Both the position numbers and the translations under genes were made by a program. The notes under the pieces are model-generated. The model saw only the letters and a program-made list of their open reading frames with translations. It ran no database searches and was not told the DNA's origin. Shown piece by piece: positions 18,672 to 28,428 of a DNA stretch of 64,000 nucleotides (positions are counted from its first letter, which is position 1; the number at the start of each line of letters is the position of its first letter). Origin of the DNA: Diaphorobacter aerolatus (GTDB lineage: Bacteria; Pseudomonadota; Gammaproteobacteria; Burkholderiales; Burkholderiaceae_C); assembly GCF_014489535.1 (NCBI RefSeq), contig NZ_CP060783.1, positions 2,294,001-2,358,000 of the forward strand, read 5' to 3'.

Positions 18672-20338
18672 TCAGTTGGCATAGGCCTGCTCGAACACAA
18701 GCTCAGCCCACAGGTCCCGGCTCTTGCGCCATGATTCCATGGCCTGCCCAATCGCGTCTGCACCAGTTCGCTCAAGCTGATACCAAGGATTTTCGACCCG
18801 ATGGGGATCCTGCGCACTCCACTGCTCAAGCCATCGTTGCACCCATGGCAGCAGCGCCAGGGCCGGGGTCACCTGCTCGGACCAGACCTTTCGACTGACG
18901 CGCATGGGGTGCAGCGCGCGAAGTTCACGAGCCGAGTCGGGGGTGACGGCGAAGCGGACCCACGGCGACACCCACTGCGAATAGAAGCGCTCGGTGATCT
19001 CCGAAAGTGCTTCGACCTTGTCGAACCCCGCCGGGTTGGCGTCGTAAGGCAGGTCTTCCAGCCGCCGCGGCTGGAACTGCGCAGCGGCGGCCGACTCCGA
19101 AGAGGCGCTGTCCTCCAGAACCATCTCGTAGAGTCCAGGCTTGAGTGCCTGGATCGATTCGGCATGATGAAAGATGGCGCGGTGCTCGCGTCGCGCCACC
19201 CCGCGGAGACGAAGATGCCAAGGTGGCCAACATGTTGGTGCAGCAGGTACACCACGCGCTGGCCCGCCGCCACCAGGTCTGCGGTCGTCGGATATACCGC
19301 TTTGAGCCAGCCGAGCGCCTGGTGGGGCGGTGTGATGTTGTCGCCGTTGGAGCAAAAGACTACCAGCGGTGCGCCAATGCGGCTGAGATCCGCGCGGCAG
19401 TGGCCATCGACCACGACCTCGCCGCTCTCCAGGTGATTGCCTACGAAAAGATCGCCTGCGATCGACAACATTTCCTCGCGTGCAAGCTGGTAGAAGCCAT
19501 TCCACCAACGCTCGAACTCCAGGAAGCGATCGCGCTCAGTCTCCGGCTGCGCGAAGAGCGTGTCGTATTTCTTGAACACGCCCTCGGGCCGCAACGCCTC
19601 GAAGTTCTGGACCAGCCAGGCACCGTCGAATCGCCCGGCGCCGAGGTCCGACGCCCAGTGCGCCGGCCAGATGCCGCCCGTGAACCCACCGAGCAGCCGC
19701 ATGGGGTTGATGCCTCTCTCGCCTGCCCAGTACGACAGCGGCGAGCCATTGAGCACTGCCAAGGCGGCACGGTGCTCGCAGTGCGACAGCGCCAGCGTGA
19801 TCGCCCAACCGCCTTGGCAGTTGCCGTAGACGATCGGGGCCTTGCCTCGGTGGCGCTTGGCCACTATGTCGATGAATGTGGCCAGGGTCTGGACGACTGC
19901 GCCCATGGTCTGGCCCTCGACGGGCTCCGGATCGAACACTACGAAGTACACGGGATGGCCTTCGAGCAGTGCCATGCCAACTTCAGAATCGCGTTTGAAG
20001 CCGCCAATGCCAGGGCCGTGGCCGGCGCGTGGATCGACCACCAGCACCGGCGCGGCGCCTTTGCGCACATGCTTCTCCAAGGCGTCGGTGCCACAGCGAG
20101 TGACACGCAGGAGCCGGTAGTTGCTCGCTGGCTGCAAGTCGTGGCCGTCGGCCACCTGCTCTGACTCGAAGTGGAGAAGCGGCGGCATACCCGCCGCTTC
20201 GTGTTCGGTCATGTTGTTAGCGCGCTGCCTCAGCGCTTCGCCTGACGCGACGGTCCGCCACAGCATGTCGCCCCAGTAGGCGGCAAAGAGCGCAAGCGGT
20301 GCGGCGGCCATACCCTGGGAGTTCGTGCGGGTGTCCAT
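18672..20338 (-). CDS. DUF3141 protein (PHA synthase-like alpha/beta hydrolase), one frameshift
   Basis: About 555 aa across a one-base deletion at 19199-19202. Family segments are VVDPRAGHGPGIGGFK, the nucleophile elbow YGNCQGGWA (Cys, as in PHA synthases), GSPLSYWAG, GDNITPPHQALGW and HQHVGHLGIFVSGG after repair. DUF3141 proteins resemble polyhydroxyalkanoate synthases and are usually about 750 aa or longer. This copy stops at FEQAYAN, so the C-terminal region is missing or lost to a further frameshift. These genes are often seen with acetate kinase and phosphotransacetylase. The start is 8 bases after the copZ-like stop. Confidence 0.78.
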
Positions 20339-20346
20339 GGCGTCGA

Positions 20347-20645
20347 TCAGCGACAGCAGCAGCCGCCATGCCCTTCGAACGGGCAGCGGCCGGCGCATGG
20401 GAGGCACCTGCACCCTCCGCGATGCCCGGCGAGGAATCAGCGGATGCCTCGTAGCCCGCGGCAGATAAGGCCACGATCAGCTCAGGCGTCTTCTGGGCCG
20501 TCTGTTCGCCGGTGACACTCGCTGTGCCGCGAGCGAGATCGACATGCACGTCTTGCACACCAGCTACGCGCTTGAGCGCCTTGCTGACCGAGTTCGCGCA
20601 GGAGGCGCAAGTCATGCCGGCAACCTTGAGTTCGATGGTTTCCAT
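20347..20645 (-). CDS. CopZ-like heavy-metal-binding protein, one frameshift near the end
   Basis: About 100 aa. The HMA fold with MTCASCAN at residues 11-18 binds Cu(I) and delivers it to partner proteins in the cytoplasm. Read straight through, the frame runs into the DUF3141 gene. Allowing a one-base deletion in the run at 20371-20373 gives the ending KGHGGCCCR and a stop at 20347, a natural Cys-rich tail and a clean 8-base gap before DUF3141. It follows DUF2933, probably as one transcript. Confidence 0.75.
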
Positions 20646-20663
20646 GATGATGCTCCGGTGGTT

Positions 20664-20990
20664 TCAGTGGTGGTGCCCGGACTGGCCGTCGGATTTCGGG
20701 TGGCTCCGGTCGTCTGATTGGAGCGCAGGCGAACCCTCTTCATCGCCCCGAGGCGGCTGATCTTGATGGTCATGACCGCCATGTGCGCCGTGACTGCCAT
20801 GGCCGAAGATGTGCATCAACGGACAGGCGAGGATGAAGAGGAAGGGAAGCAGTTGCAGAAGATGGGCGTTGTGGCGGTAGAACATCCAGGCAACGGCGGC
20901 GGCGAGGCCGAGCCACAGCAGCCACTGGTTGATGCGAGACCAGTTCGGGCTGTTTCGACCGTTCTGCTTCGGGTCGTATGGCAGGGTCAT
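20664..20990 (-). CDS. DUF2933 small membrane protein
   Basis: 108 aa: one N-terminal transmembrane helix (WLLWLGLAAAVAWMFY), a second hydrophobic segment with the family's LPFLFILACPLMHIFGHG, then a His-rich tail (about 12 His). DUF2933 proteins are commonly found in copper or mercury resistance loci and probably bind metal at the membrane; the function is unproven. First gene of the DUF2933 - copZ - DUF3141 set. A second copy is at 30915. Confidence 0.85.
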   Translation of the reverse strand: MTLPYDPKQNGRNSPNWSRINQWLLWLGLAAAVAWMFYRHNAHLLQLLPFLFILACPLMHIFGHGSHGAHGGHDHQDQPPRGDEEGSPALQSDDRSHPKSDGQSGHHH

Positions 20991-21191
20991 GACGGTGCTC
21001 CTTGGTGAGGATGGGATCTGATGGTTCGTGGAATCTCCCGTGGTCGTGCACGGGTTGCCGTCTTGAGGCCGGGCGCTCGACTGGGGATGTACGGCGACCA
21101 GGCCAACAGCTAAACAGCGTTGCGCTCAGCACCGGGGCAGATGCCCCGATCCCTGGCAGCGGGGGCGCAGACGTCGAGAGAATCTGAGTGG

Positions 21192-21625
21192 CTATAGAGC
21201 CAACCGCTGGAGTGCAATCCGCAGCGGGGGGCCTCGGTGCTGCTGAATCGCGTCGCCCAGCCGCACAAATGTGGCTGCGGGCCAGTCAACCAGATCGGGG
21301 GACGCGCTTAAGAGGACGGCCGTCGCGAGAGCCTCCGCATTCGGGTCCAGTTTGCCCTTCAACGGCTGGGCGCTCAACGAGACCTTCTCGCAGAAATCAA
21401 GGCAGTTCGCTTGCTCACCTGTATCTGCGTCAGAAACAAGAGCTTGGGCATGCGAATGTGACGTGCGGTCGACAGCCGCCGCTTCGTGATGGGGTCAGCT
21501 GACCCACGCTGGTCATCCACGATCCGTACGGCGCATGCGTGCGCGATCCCCGTCACGATGCCGAACAACCACACCAGGAGCACCTGGATGGCCCAGCGGC
21601 GAAGTTGGCGGCGGTTGCGAAGCAT
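21192..21625 (-). CDS. Small exported Cys/His-containing protein, one frameshift
   Basis: About 144 aa after repairing a one-base deletion at 21491-21494. The N-terminus (RRWAIQVLLVWLFGIVTGIAHA) is a signal peptide or membrane anchor. After the shift, the frame gives HHEAAAVDRTSHSHAQALV and then NCLDFCEKVSLSAQP, a His-rich stretch plus CxxxC. It looks like periplasmic proteins often found in copper islands, without known function. An FNR/ANR-type box precedes it. Confidence 0.6.
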
Positions 21626-22120
21626 GGTTGATGTAAGGCAAGCGTAGTTTGAGGCTCAGATTAGAACCAGATCCACTCCAGTTCTTTGATGTTAGTCAAA
21701 CTTCCATTCCGTACCTGACTACGGACTACAGAAATAGTCCGGGCGGGGAAAGCCGAAGTTCGGCGCATGGGGAAGGTTGCATTCCATACGCAGGCCGAGC
21801 TTGCGCCACCGGTCTGCCAACGTAGGGACTACCAAGACCTCTGCTCCTGACCCCACCGCACCCGCCCGAAGCGCCCGTCACGCGAGATCGCCTGACGCGG
21901 CGATGAGGAAGAAGCGAGTCCAGCGCGTCTGTGACGGCGCCCTCTGTTGCCCCCTCTGCAACATTCGTACGGGCACCACCAACGTGTTTGTCTTCAGGCC
22001 CCGCCGAACCTCTCGCCCCAATGACCATCCGAGATGCTCGCGGCGCGCAACGCCGGTGGCCTCACAGCCCGTATGTAGACCTATAAGGCTGCGACACAAG
22101 CTCAGCCGAGTGCCGCTGAG
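21626..22120. other. 495-bp gap with one candidate FNR-type promoter
   Basis: No coding sequence can be supported here. Next to the 21625 start lies a box TTGAT-N4-GTCAA (21686-21699), described separately. The rest, up to the copK stop, shows no recognisable gene, RNA or repeat. Confidence 0.5.
21658..21699 (-). promoter_or_regulatory. FNR/ANR-like box and -10 element
   Basis: On the plus strand 21686-21699 reads TTGAT GTTA GTCAA, nine of ten matches to the TTGAT-N4-ATCAA consensus. With the box centred at -41.5, transcription would start near 21651, and TAATCT (minus strand, 21663-21658) sits where the -10 is expected. This suggests low-oxygen activation of the 21192-21625 gene. Confidence 0.5.
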
Positions 22121-22405
22121 TCAGCCGCGATGCCCCTTCTGAAGCAAAGAGTAGAGGCGTGCAACTTCATTGCTGGTGATGGCGATGTTCCGGCCGTCCT
22201 TCGCAACCACGGACGTACCGATCTTCTGATATGTCGCGCGGCCAAAACGGTCTTCCTGCGCCATGAGGCCGTCTTTGAAGATGTAGAGCGTTCCTCCATC
22301 GGCCAACGGAATCATCTCCTTGGCAGCCTGGACTGCGGCATCACCGGCGAACACCGGTGCGGAAAGCGCGCCCAACAGAGTGGCGAGGACGATATAAGAC
22401 TTCAT
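22121..22405 (-). CDS. copK: CopK-type periplasmic copper-binding protein
   Basis: 94 aa with a clear signal peptide (MKSYIVLATLLGALSAPVFA), then the CopK fold: PLADGGTLYIFKDGLMAQEDRFGRA and the ending NEVARLYSLLQKGHRG, very like Cupriavidus metallidurans CopK. That protein binds Cu(I) through Met residues and then Cu(II). This copy has fewer Met residues in the core than the Cupriavidus protein as I remember it. It stands alone on the minus strand. Confidence 0.85.
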   Translation of the reverse strand: MKSYIVLATLLGALSAPVFAGDAAVQAAKEMIPLADGGTLYIFKDGLMAQEDRFGRATYQKIGTSVVAKDGRNIAITSNEVARLYSLLQKGHRG

Positions 22406-22979
22406 GATCAGCGCCTTTGTGAAACGTCGGCAACTTGCGTCGCGTCATCACTTTAGGAGCGTGTCGCTTTCCAAGCGATTGCGCCATGATTACAGTGCGT
22501 TAATGCGGCGTTCCCAAAGAGATGAGCTCTGCAAGCAGCGAACACACCGAAACGGCATGCTCCCGCCGAAAGCCCTTGGACCACCGGCTCGTCATAGGAC
22601 TTCCCGCTTGCAGTAAATGGCCCATTCAAGGCGTGTTCACCGAGCAAGCCGGGCGACGGTGGCACACGCGCCCTGGGCAACTTGCACATCAAGCACCTGA
22701 TTTCGGCCACGCGGATGGGGTTCTGCATGCGTGCCGCCAACCGAAGTAGTACAGCCCGAGCTGTTCCGTGCCCGAGCGCTCAGAGACATCCACGCGGCTG
22801 CACCACCTTGGTCGACGACATCGACTGAAATGCCACGGCCATCAGCTCAAGCTCCACCCGCGCTCTTTCAAACGGGGACACGGGGGTCTACGGTGGGCCT
22901 TGCGCCGAAGGAACGGTCGGCCAGACCATAGTAGCCCTCCCAGACGGCTCACGTGAGCGTGCGGGCTCTTGCCCCGCAA
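22406..22979. other. 574-bp gap, no recognisable gene
   Basis: Both strands have short open frames, the longest about 95 codons on the minus strand, but none starts with a convincing ribosome site or shows a known motif. Possibly degenerate sequence between two copper-gene units. Confidence 0.5.
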
Positions 22980-23239
22980 TCAGTGGCAGGAGCCGCAGCA
23001 GCCCCTCGCCTGACAGCGGATGCCGGTGCAGCTGCCGGCGCGTTCACCTGAGCGGGCGAATACCCAGCGTCGGCAATCGCCTTCTGGACGATGCCCGCGT
23101 TCGCATCGGTTGCCACGCTCACCAAATGGCGGCCCAGGTCGACCTGGACATCTGCACCTGGGTCGATGGTCTTGACCGCCTTGGTGATGGTGCTGGCGCA
23201 ATGGCCGCAGGTCATATCGTTCACTTCGAATGCAAGCAT
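22980..23239 (-). CDS. copZ: CopZ-like copper chaperone, one frameshift near the end
   Basis: About 86 aa. HMA domain with MTCGHCAST at residues 9-17 and the usual AIADAGYSP helix. A one-base deletion in the C run at 23002-23005 hides the true end GGCCGSCH, a metal-binding tail; without it the frame reads on to 22949. It binds Cu(I) in the cytoplasm. A CueR-type promoter lies 34 bp upstream, so copper induction is likely. Confidence 0.85.
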
Positions 23240-23272
23240 TGGTTCTCTCCGTCAGTGGTTAGGTGCTGCTGA

Positions 23273-23303
23273 CTCTAGACCTTGCCATCGTGGCAATGTC
23301 AAG
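23273..23303 (-). promoter_or_regulatory. CueR-type promoter of copZ
   Basis: Minus strand: -35 TTGACA, 19-bp spacer containing the dyad TTGCCA-CGA-TGGCAA and the GGCAAGGTC half known from CueR/CupR operators, then -10 TAGAGT. Spacer length and dyad match copper-responsive MerR-family activation. No clear cueR gene lies next to it. Confidence 0.8.
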
Positions 23304-23381
23304 TGTCAGTTTCTGGTCTCCCATCGAGGGCCCACTCCAAGCGGAGCAGACGCTGGGCTTCTCATCGAGCATCTCGTAAAG

Positions 23382-23413
23382 TGAAGCCGCCGCGGCGCTG
23401 CGCGGCGGCTTCA
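23382..23413 (-). terminator. GC-rich hairpin downstream of the DUF4148 gene
   Basis: A 13-bp perfect stem (TGAAGCCGCCGCG with CGCGGCGGCTTCA) and 6-base loop. No strong U tract follows, so termination efficiency is uncertain. Confidence 0.5.
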
Positions 23414-23467
23414 TCTTGTACGAGGTTGGATGCTCTTCGGCTCTCCGCCGTTCGCCCTAACCGACAA

Positions 23468-23818
23468 TCAGCCTCCACTGTAGAGTTGCATGCGTGCGTT
23501 CCGCTCCGCCGGCGTCTCGCTCAGCAGCTCGCGAACCACTTCTTCGCGCGTCTTGCCCGGTCCGGCACTGGGCGCCGGGGATGGGTAGTTGCTTTCGCCG
23601 TAAGAGAGGAGCCCTTGCCGTGCCGCACCTTCAGCTTCCGCCTGGACTTGTGCACGGGTTTTATCGCTCTTGAAGTGCTCCGGATGAACGATTACGCCCT
23701 TCTCATTGTTGGCGGAATGCTCGTAGGCTGCAGACGCAATCCCCGGCAGTCCCAGAGTAGCCACTGCGGCTAGGGCAGCGATCAGCGAAGTGAGGGATGG
23801 GCGACGTTGAGTAGTCAT
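23468..23818 (-). CDS. DUF4148 family exported protein
   Basis: 116 aa from ATG 23818, which follows AAGGA at good spacing; an upstream in-frame start at 23905 lacks one. A signal peptide (SLIAALAAVATLGLPGIASA) is followed by the DUF4148 pattern KTRAQVQAEAEGAARQGLLSYGESNYP and a second TREEVVREL copy. DUF4148 proteins are small periplasmic proteins typical of Burkholderiales, of unknown function, often near metal-resistance genes. Confidence 0.82.
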   Translation of the reverse strand: MTTQRRPSLTSLIAALAAVATLGLPGIASAAYEHSANNEKGVIVHPEHFKSDKTRAQVQAEAEGAARQGLLSYGESNYPSPAPSAGPGKTREEVVRELLSETPAERNARMQLYSGG

Positions 23819-24037
23819 GATGAGGATCCTTGTAGAGTCGATGAACTTGCATCTCCGTACCCTTGTTGGGTCATGAGGAGATGTATTCATCGTAGGGAAC
23901 CCCACCCAACAGAAGCAGGACAGTACGATGAGATTTCTGTCAGCTTTCCCGCTGCATTGACCATGTCACTGTGGCAAGCTCTAACCTGCACGCATGAGCA
24001 AGCAGCAAGCTGCGGTGGCGCAGTTGGAGAACATGCC

Positions 24038-24247
24038 ATGAACTACTATGAATGCCGCACGGAGACCCTCGCGATAAGTCGGGCTGTTCTGAAACTTTAC
24101 AAGCAAACGCTGCGCCTTGGAATCCGCGACGTGGCGGAACATTTGCTGCAGATATTGGAAGAACTTGCCCGCACCGAGCCAGAATGCAGTACGGCTCGTG
24201 ATCAGGCCTACTTGGCTATCATTCCTTACATGGTCAGCCAACGTTGA
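24038..24247 (+). CDS. Hypothetical 69-aa helical protein
   Basis: Starts MNYYECRTET after a GGAG site 8 bases upstream and is predicted largely helical (ISRAVLKLYKQTLRLGIRDVAEHLLQILEELA). No signal peptide or known domain. It sits alone between the DUF4148 gene and copS. The composition looks coding, but I do not recognise a family. Confidence 0.5.
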   Translation: MNYYECRTETLAISRAVLKLYKQTLRLGIRDVAEHLLQILEELARTEPECSTARDQAYLAIIPYMVSQR

Positions 24248-24410
24248 AATTGTGAGCGTGACCTGCTCGGTATGAGCCGGCGAAATCCCAAACAGCGTGC
24301 GTCCTTGTGCCGGAACTCGCAGAGCCGATGCGGAATGTCGGCACCCACAAGCAGATCACGGATAATCCAGGGTTGACCCAATCACCCTCCGTCTTAGCGA
24401 GATCACGTCT

Positions 24411-25805
24411 TCATGTCGCGAGCGGAAACCGCAAGATGAAGCAAGTCCGCCCCTGGGAAGACGTTGCCATAACGCTACCGCTGTGGGCCTCGGCAATGGC
24501 GCGAGTAATGGCCAGCCCCAAGCCGCTCCCATCGGAGTCCGGATGGGCTCGTGAGGGATCGACACGATAGAAACGATCAAACAGACGGGGCAAGACCTTG
24601 GGATCAATGTCTTGCCCCGTGTTCTCCACTGTCACCGAGGTGACGCTCTCCGCATCTGCGATACTGATCGTGATCAGACCAGCATCCGGGGTATAGCGCA
24701 AGGCGTTGGATAGCAGGTTGCTCAGTGCACGACGGAACATCAGTCGATCACCATCAATGGTGCCATCACCATCGAGCCTAAGCTGGATATTCTTTTCCTC
24801 CGCCACAGCCTCGTAGAAGTCCAGCAACGCCTGAGCTTCCTTTCGTGCAGAGAACCGCTCCTTGTTCGGCAGATCTACGCCACGCTCGGTCTTGGCAAGA
24901 AAGAGCATGTCAGACACCATGCGCGCCAAACGCTGAAACTCCTCGGCGTTGGACGCCAGGATGTCCCGATACGTTGCGGCATCACGCTTGGTTGCCAGCA
25001 CCACCTGTGTCTGGGTCAGGAGATTGCTGATCGGCGTGCGCAGCTCGTGTGCCAGGTCCGATGAGAAATCGGTCAGCCGCTGGAAATCCTCCTGCAGACG
25101 GTCCAGCATGCGGTTGAGCTCCTGCGCAAGGTCTGCCATTTCTACCGGCACAGCCCCTACTGGCATACGCTCCGACAGCCGCTGGCTTGAGACCACTGCG
25201 GCGCGTGACTTCATCTCGCGCAGCGGTGCCAATCCCTGACGCGCAGCCAGCCAGGACAATAGGCCGCATGCAACGATGGCTGAGGCGACATAGAAGGCCA
25301 GGCTGCTACGCAGTCTATTCAGGAACTCGGTGTGGTGTTTGGTATCTGTCGCGATCAATACCTGCAGCGCCGATGCAGAGTAGCCCGAAAGCGATTGGAA
25401 GCTCAGCGTGTGAAACTCGGAATCGTGATTGCGCCACACCCCAAAAGTCCCTTTGGTATCGGTATGGATGGCTTTGCTACGCTGGACATCAAGCTCGGAA
25501 TCTGAGGACTGAAAGACGATCTCCTGATGAGCATCTTTCACCAGGACATAGAGATCATGGTGATATCCCAAGGCATCGCTCAAGCGGGAGTGCGCGTCGC
25601 TCGCGGAGCTGGCATTACCCAAAATTTCCTCGATCAACTGTCGCTTTTCCTCTAAAGCGATCTGATCGAGCACGACAAAATGACGCTGAGTCTCTGCTAG
25701 GAACAACAATCCTAGCCCGAGCACCACGGCAGCCACCACCACAGTAAAGAAAAGGGTTAAACGGCGGGTCAGCGAAAGCCTGCCCAGGCGCTGTTGTCGC
25801 TGCAC
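24411..25805 (-). CDS. copS: Heavy-metal sensor histidine kinase (CopS/CusS type)
   Basis: 464 aa. TM1 at about residues 15-37, a periplasmic sensor of about 130 residues, TM2 at about 165-190, a HAMP linker, the H box FSSDLAHELRTPI, N box NLLSNALRYTPD and G box DSDGSGLGLAITRA. CusS/CopS kinases sense periplasmic copper or silver and phosphorylate their partner. The start lies 2 bases after the stop of the regulator gene, so they are one operon. The divergent copper oxidase operon at 26648 is the expected target. Confidence 0.92.
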   Translation of the reverse strand: MQRQQRLGRLSLTRRLTLFFTVVVAAVVLGLGLLFLAETQRHFVVLDQIALEEKRQLIEEILGNASSASDAHSRLSDALGYHHDLYVLVKDAHQEIVFQSSDSELDVQRSKAIHTDTKGTFGVWRNHDSEFHTLSFQSLSGYSASALQVLIATDTKHHTEFLNRLRSSLAFYVASAIVACGLLSWLAARQGLAPLREMKSRAAVVSSQRLSERMPVGAVPVEMADLAQELNRMLDRLQEDFQRLTDFSSDLAHELRTPISNLLTQTQVVLATKRDAATYRDILASNAEEFQRLARMVSDMLFLAKTERGVDLPNKERFSARKEAQALLDFYEAVAEEKNIQLRLDGDGTIDGDRLMFRRALSNLLSNALRYTPDAGLITISIADAESVTSVTVENTGQDIDPKVLPRLFDRFYRVDPSRAHPDSDGSGLGLAITRAIAEAHSGSVMATSSQGRTCFILRFPLAT

Positions 25806-25807
25806 CT

Positions 25808-26490
25808 TTATTCCTCCTCCGGTACATCCAGCACGTAGCCCATGCCCCGCACGGTCTGGATGAGCTTGACGGCATGCCCCTCATCTATCTTCACGCGCAA
25901 GCGGCGCATCGCCACTTCGATGACATTGGTGTCGCTGTCAAAGTTCATGTCCCAGACCTGCGAGGCGATCAGGGAGCGTGGCAGCACTTCACCGTGCCGG
26001 CGCATCAGCAGCTCCAGCAAGCCAAACTCCTTGGCTGTCAAGTCAACACGCTTGCCGTTGCGGGAGACACGGCGACGCAACAGATCCAGCTCCAAATCGG
26101 CCACCTTCAGCATGGTGCCCTCGTTGCCGGCATGACCGCGCCGCATAATGATCCGAACCCTGGCCAGCAACTCTGCAAACGAGAAGGGCTTGACAAGGTA
26201 ATCATCGGCCCCCAGCTCCAGCCCTTTTACCCGATCCTCCACCTGGTCGCGGGCGGTCAGGAACAGGACGGGCATCTCAAGGCCACGGTCGCGCAGGGAC
26301 TGCAAGACCTGCCAGCCATTCAACCCCGGCAGCATGACGTCCAGGATCACCAGGTCGTACTCACCTTGCAAAGCCAAATGCAGCCCGTCTGCGCCGTTAG
26401 GCACAAGGTCTGAAACGTATCCCGCTTCAGTCAATCCCTGCCGGAGGTACTCCCCGTCTTAGGCTCGTCTTCAACAACCAATATCTTCAC
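25808..26490 (-). CDS. copR: OmpR-family copper response regulator (CopR/CusR type), one frameshift
   Basis: About 227 aa. It starts at GTG 26490 with [13 protein letters not shown]; a one-base deletion in the run at 26452-26455 separates this from [17 protein letters not shown] and the rest. The receiver domain has the phosphoacceptor in [11 protein letters not shown] and the Lys in VKPFSF. The C-terminal winged helix includes [15 protein letters not shown] and [10 protein letters not shown]. It binds DNA as a phosphorylated dimer to activate copper genes. A site with half repeats GACAT...ATGTC (about 26546-26573) between it and the divergent operon could be its operator. Confidence 0.9.
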
Positions 26491-26647
26491 GTTTGCTCTC
26501 CGTTCACAGCATTGAACGAGAGTGTGCCGAACTCAAAGCGCCCTGACATGAAGATAACAACAATGTAATGTCTGGAACATCTGGGTGACAGGGTGCCCTC
26601 TCCAGAATCTTCACATCGTGAGATCAAAGATTCTTGCAGAGGAAACC

Positions 26648-26986
26648 ATGGTCACTTCTACTCTTTCGCCGTCTGTCAGGGCGTCCCTGCCCTGGGTTTT
26701 GGCGCTGTTCGCGGGAGCGTCTTTCGCGCAAGCCTCAACGCCGGAGGCAGCGTCGCAGCCCCCACTACTGACGACGCTGCAGTACTCATCGCCAATCCAG
26801 GCTTACCAAGGCTACGTGGAGCAGCCTGTGCAGTCCTGGCGAACAGCCAATGATCGCGTCGGGCAGATCGGGGGTTGGCGCACCTACGCCAAGGAAGCCA
26901 AGACGCAGGCGCCATCGTCGCCAACCCCGGATGCTGCTCCCGTCAGTGATCCGCATTCGAGCCATCACGGTGGAGGCAAGCAATGA
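26648..26986 (+). CDS. Small exported protein of copper operons
   Basis: 112 aa, start MVTSTLSPS after GAGGAAA. The signal peptide ends SFAQA, then LLTTLQYSSPIQAYQGYVEQPVQSW and a His-rich tail (PHSSHHGGGKQ). I recall similar small proteins at the head of copA/TolC operons in betaproteobacteria, without a defined role; a periplasmic metal-binding or oxidase-assisting function is possible. Overlaps the next gene (ATGATG at 26983). Confidence 0.7.
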   Translation: MVTSTLSPSVRASLPWVLALFAGASFAQASTPEAASQPPLLTTLQYSSPIQAYQGYVEQPVQSWRTANDRVGQIGGWRTYAKEAKTQAPSSPTPDAAPVSDPHSSHHGGGKQ

Positions 26987-28412
26987 TGGGATTGGGTACC
27001 ACTCATGCCAGATTAGCCCTGTCCGGCATTGGCTTCGCCGTTTTGACCGGATGCGCCAGCGTCAGCTTGGATCAGAACATTAGCCGCGTGAACGACGAAG
27101 CCAGCGCGTTCACCGAAGGCAAACTCTCGCTCGCACGCAGTCAGGACGACCGCGACCAGCGCGCGCAAGCCGCTCAGGCCCTGCTCGCTCAGCCCGTGGG
27201 GCAGAAAGAGGCCGTTCAGTTGGCTTTGGTGAACAGCCCCTCTTTGCAGGCGCTGCTAGCACAGGGTTGGGCGGAGTCGGCCGACGCGGCCCAAGGGGGC
27301 CGGATCGCCAACCCGATCTTCAGCTTTGAGCGCATGGTCGCGGGCGACGAACTGGAACTGGGCCGTGCCTTGGCATTCGGCTTGTTGGACGTGCTGACGC
27401 TTCCAGCCCGGTACAACGTGGCGACCGGGCGCATCGAGCAGTCGCAGTTGCGCTTGAGCAGCGACGTGGTGGATCAGGTCACCCAGGTACGTCAGGCATG
27501 GGTGCGGGCCGTGGCCGCCCAGCAAGCACTCAAGTATGCCAAGCAGGTCTATGAAAGCGCGGAGGCCGGAGCCGAGTTGGCCAAGCGCATGCAAGGCGTT
27601 GGCAACTTCAACCGGATCACACGTGCTCGCGAGCAGGCCTTCTACGCTGACGCTGCCACCCGGCTCAGCACCGCAGGGCACCAGGCGACGGCCAGCCGGG
27701 AAGAACTCGTGCGCCTGCTTGGGCTCGATGAGGCCCAGGCGCAAGCGCTTCGCCTGCCCGAGCGACTCCCCGACCTTCCCAAAGAGCCGCTGCAGCCGCA
27801 GGCTGTTGCCACACAGGCTTCCAGAGCGCGCCTGGACATTCGGCTGGCGCAGGCCTCGTTGGATAGCGCGGCCAAGGCCCAAGGTCTGAACCTGGTGACC
27901 AGCTTCACTGACATCGAGTTGGAGGGGCGTCGCAATACCAGCTGGGATCGCGCCGAGGGCACCCGTTCGACCGCGCGTGGTTGGGAAATCGCCGTACGCC
28001 TTCCGATCTTCGATTGGGGCGGGATACAGCGCGATGCGATGAACGCACGGACCTTGGCCGCAGCCAACCAGCTCGAAGCCACCGTGCGCGCAGCAGGCTC
28101 CAGCCTGCGGGAAAGCTACTCGGCCTACCGCACGGCCTACGACGTGGCCCGCCACCACCGCGACGAGGTGGTGCCGCTGCGCAAGGTGATCTCGGAGGAA
28201 AACCAGCTTCGCTACAACGGCATGCTGATCAGCGTTTTCGAGCTGCTGGCCGATGCGCGCGATCAGGTCAGCGCCGTCTCCGCTGCCATCGACGCACAGC
28301 AGCAGTTCTGGCTGGCCGACGCCGCCATGCAGGCGTCCGTGATCGGACGCCCACGAGCACCAGCCTGTCCGTCGCATCCAGTGCACCCGGCGGCGGCGAC
28401 GCCGGCCATTGA
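26983..28412 (+). CDS. TolC-family outer membrane protein, frameshift near C-terminus
   Basis: About 476 aa. Lipoprotein signal ending VLTGCAS, then two repeats of the outer-membrane efflux fold with long coiled helices. A one-base deletion at 28350-28352 makes the frame run on into the copper oxidase; restoring it gives the ending TSTSLSVASSAPGGGDAGH with a stop at 28412, 16 bases before copA. So the apparent fusion is an artefact. It probably forms the outer-membrane part of copper export, or substitutes for the CopB step. Confidence 0.8.
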
Positions 28413-28428
28413 AGCAAAGAACATCATC

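Noticed and set aside
22453..22740. 95-codon minus-strand frame
   Set aside because: No start signal, no domain, unusual composition compared with neighbouring genes.
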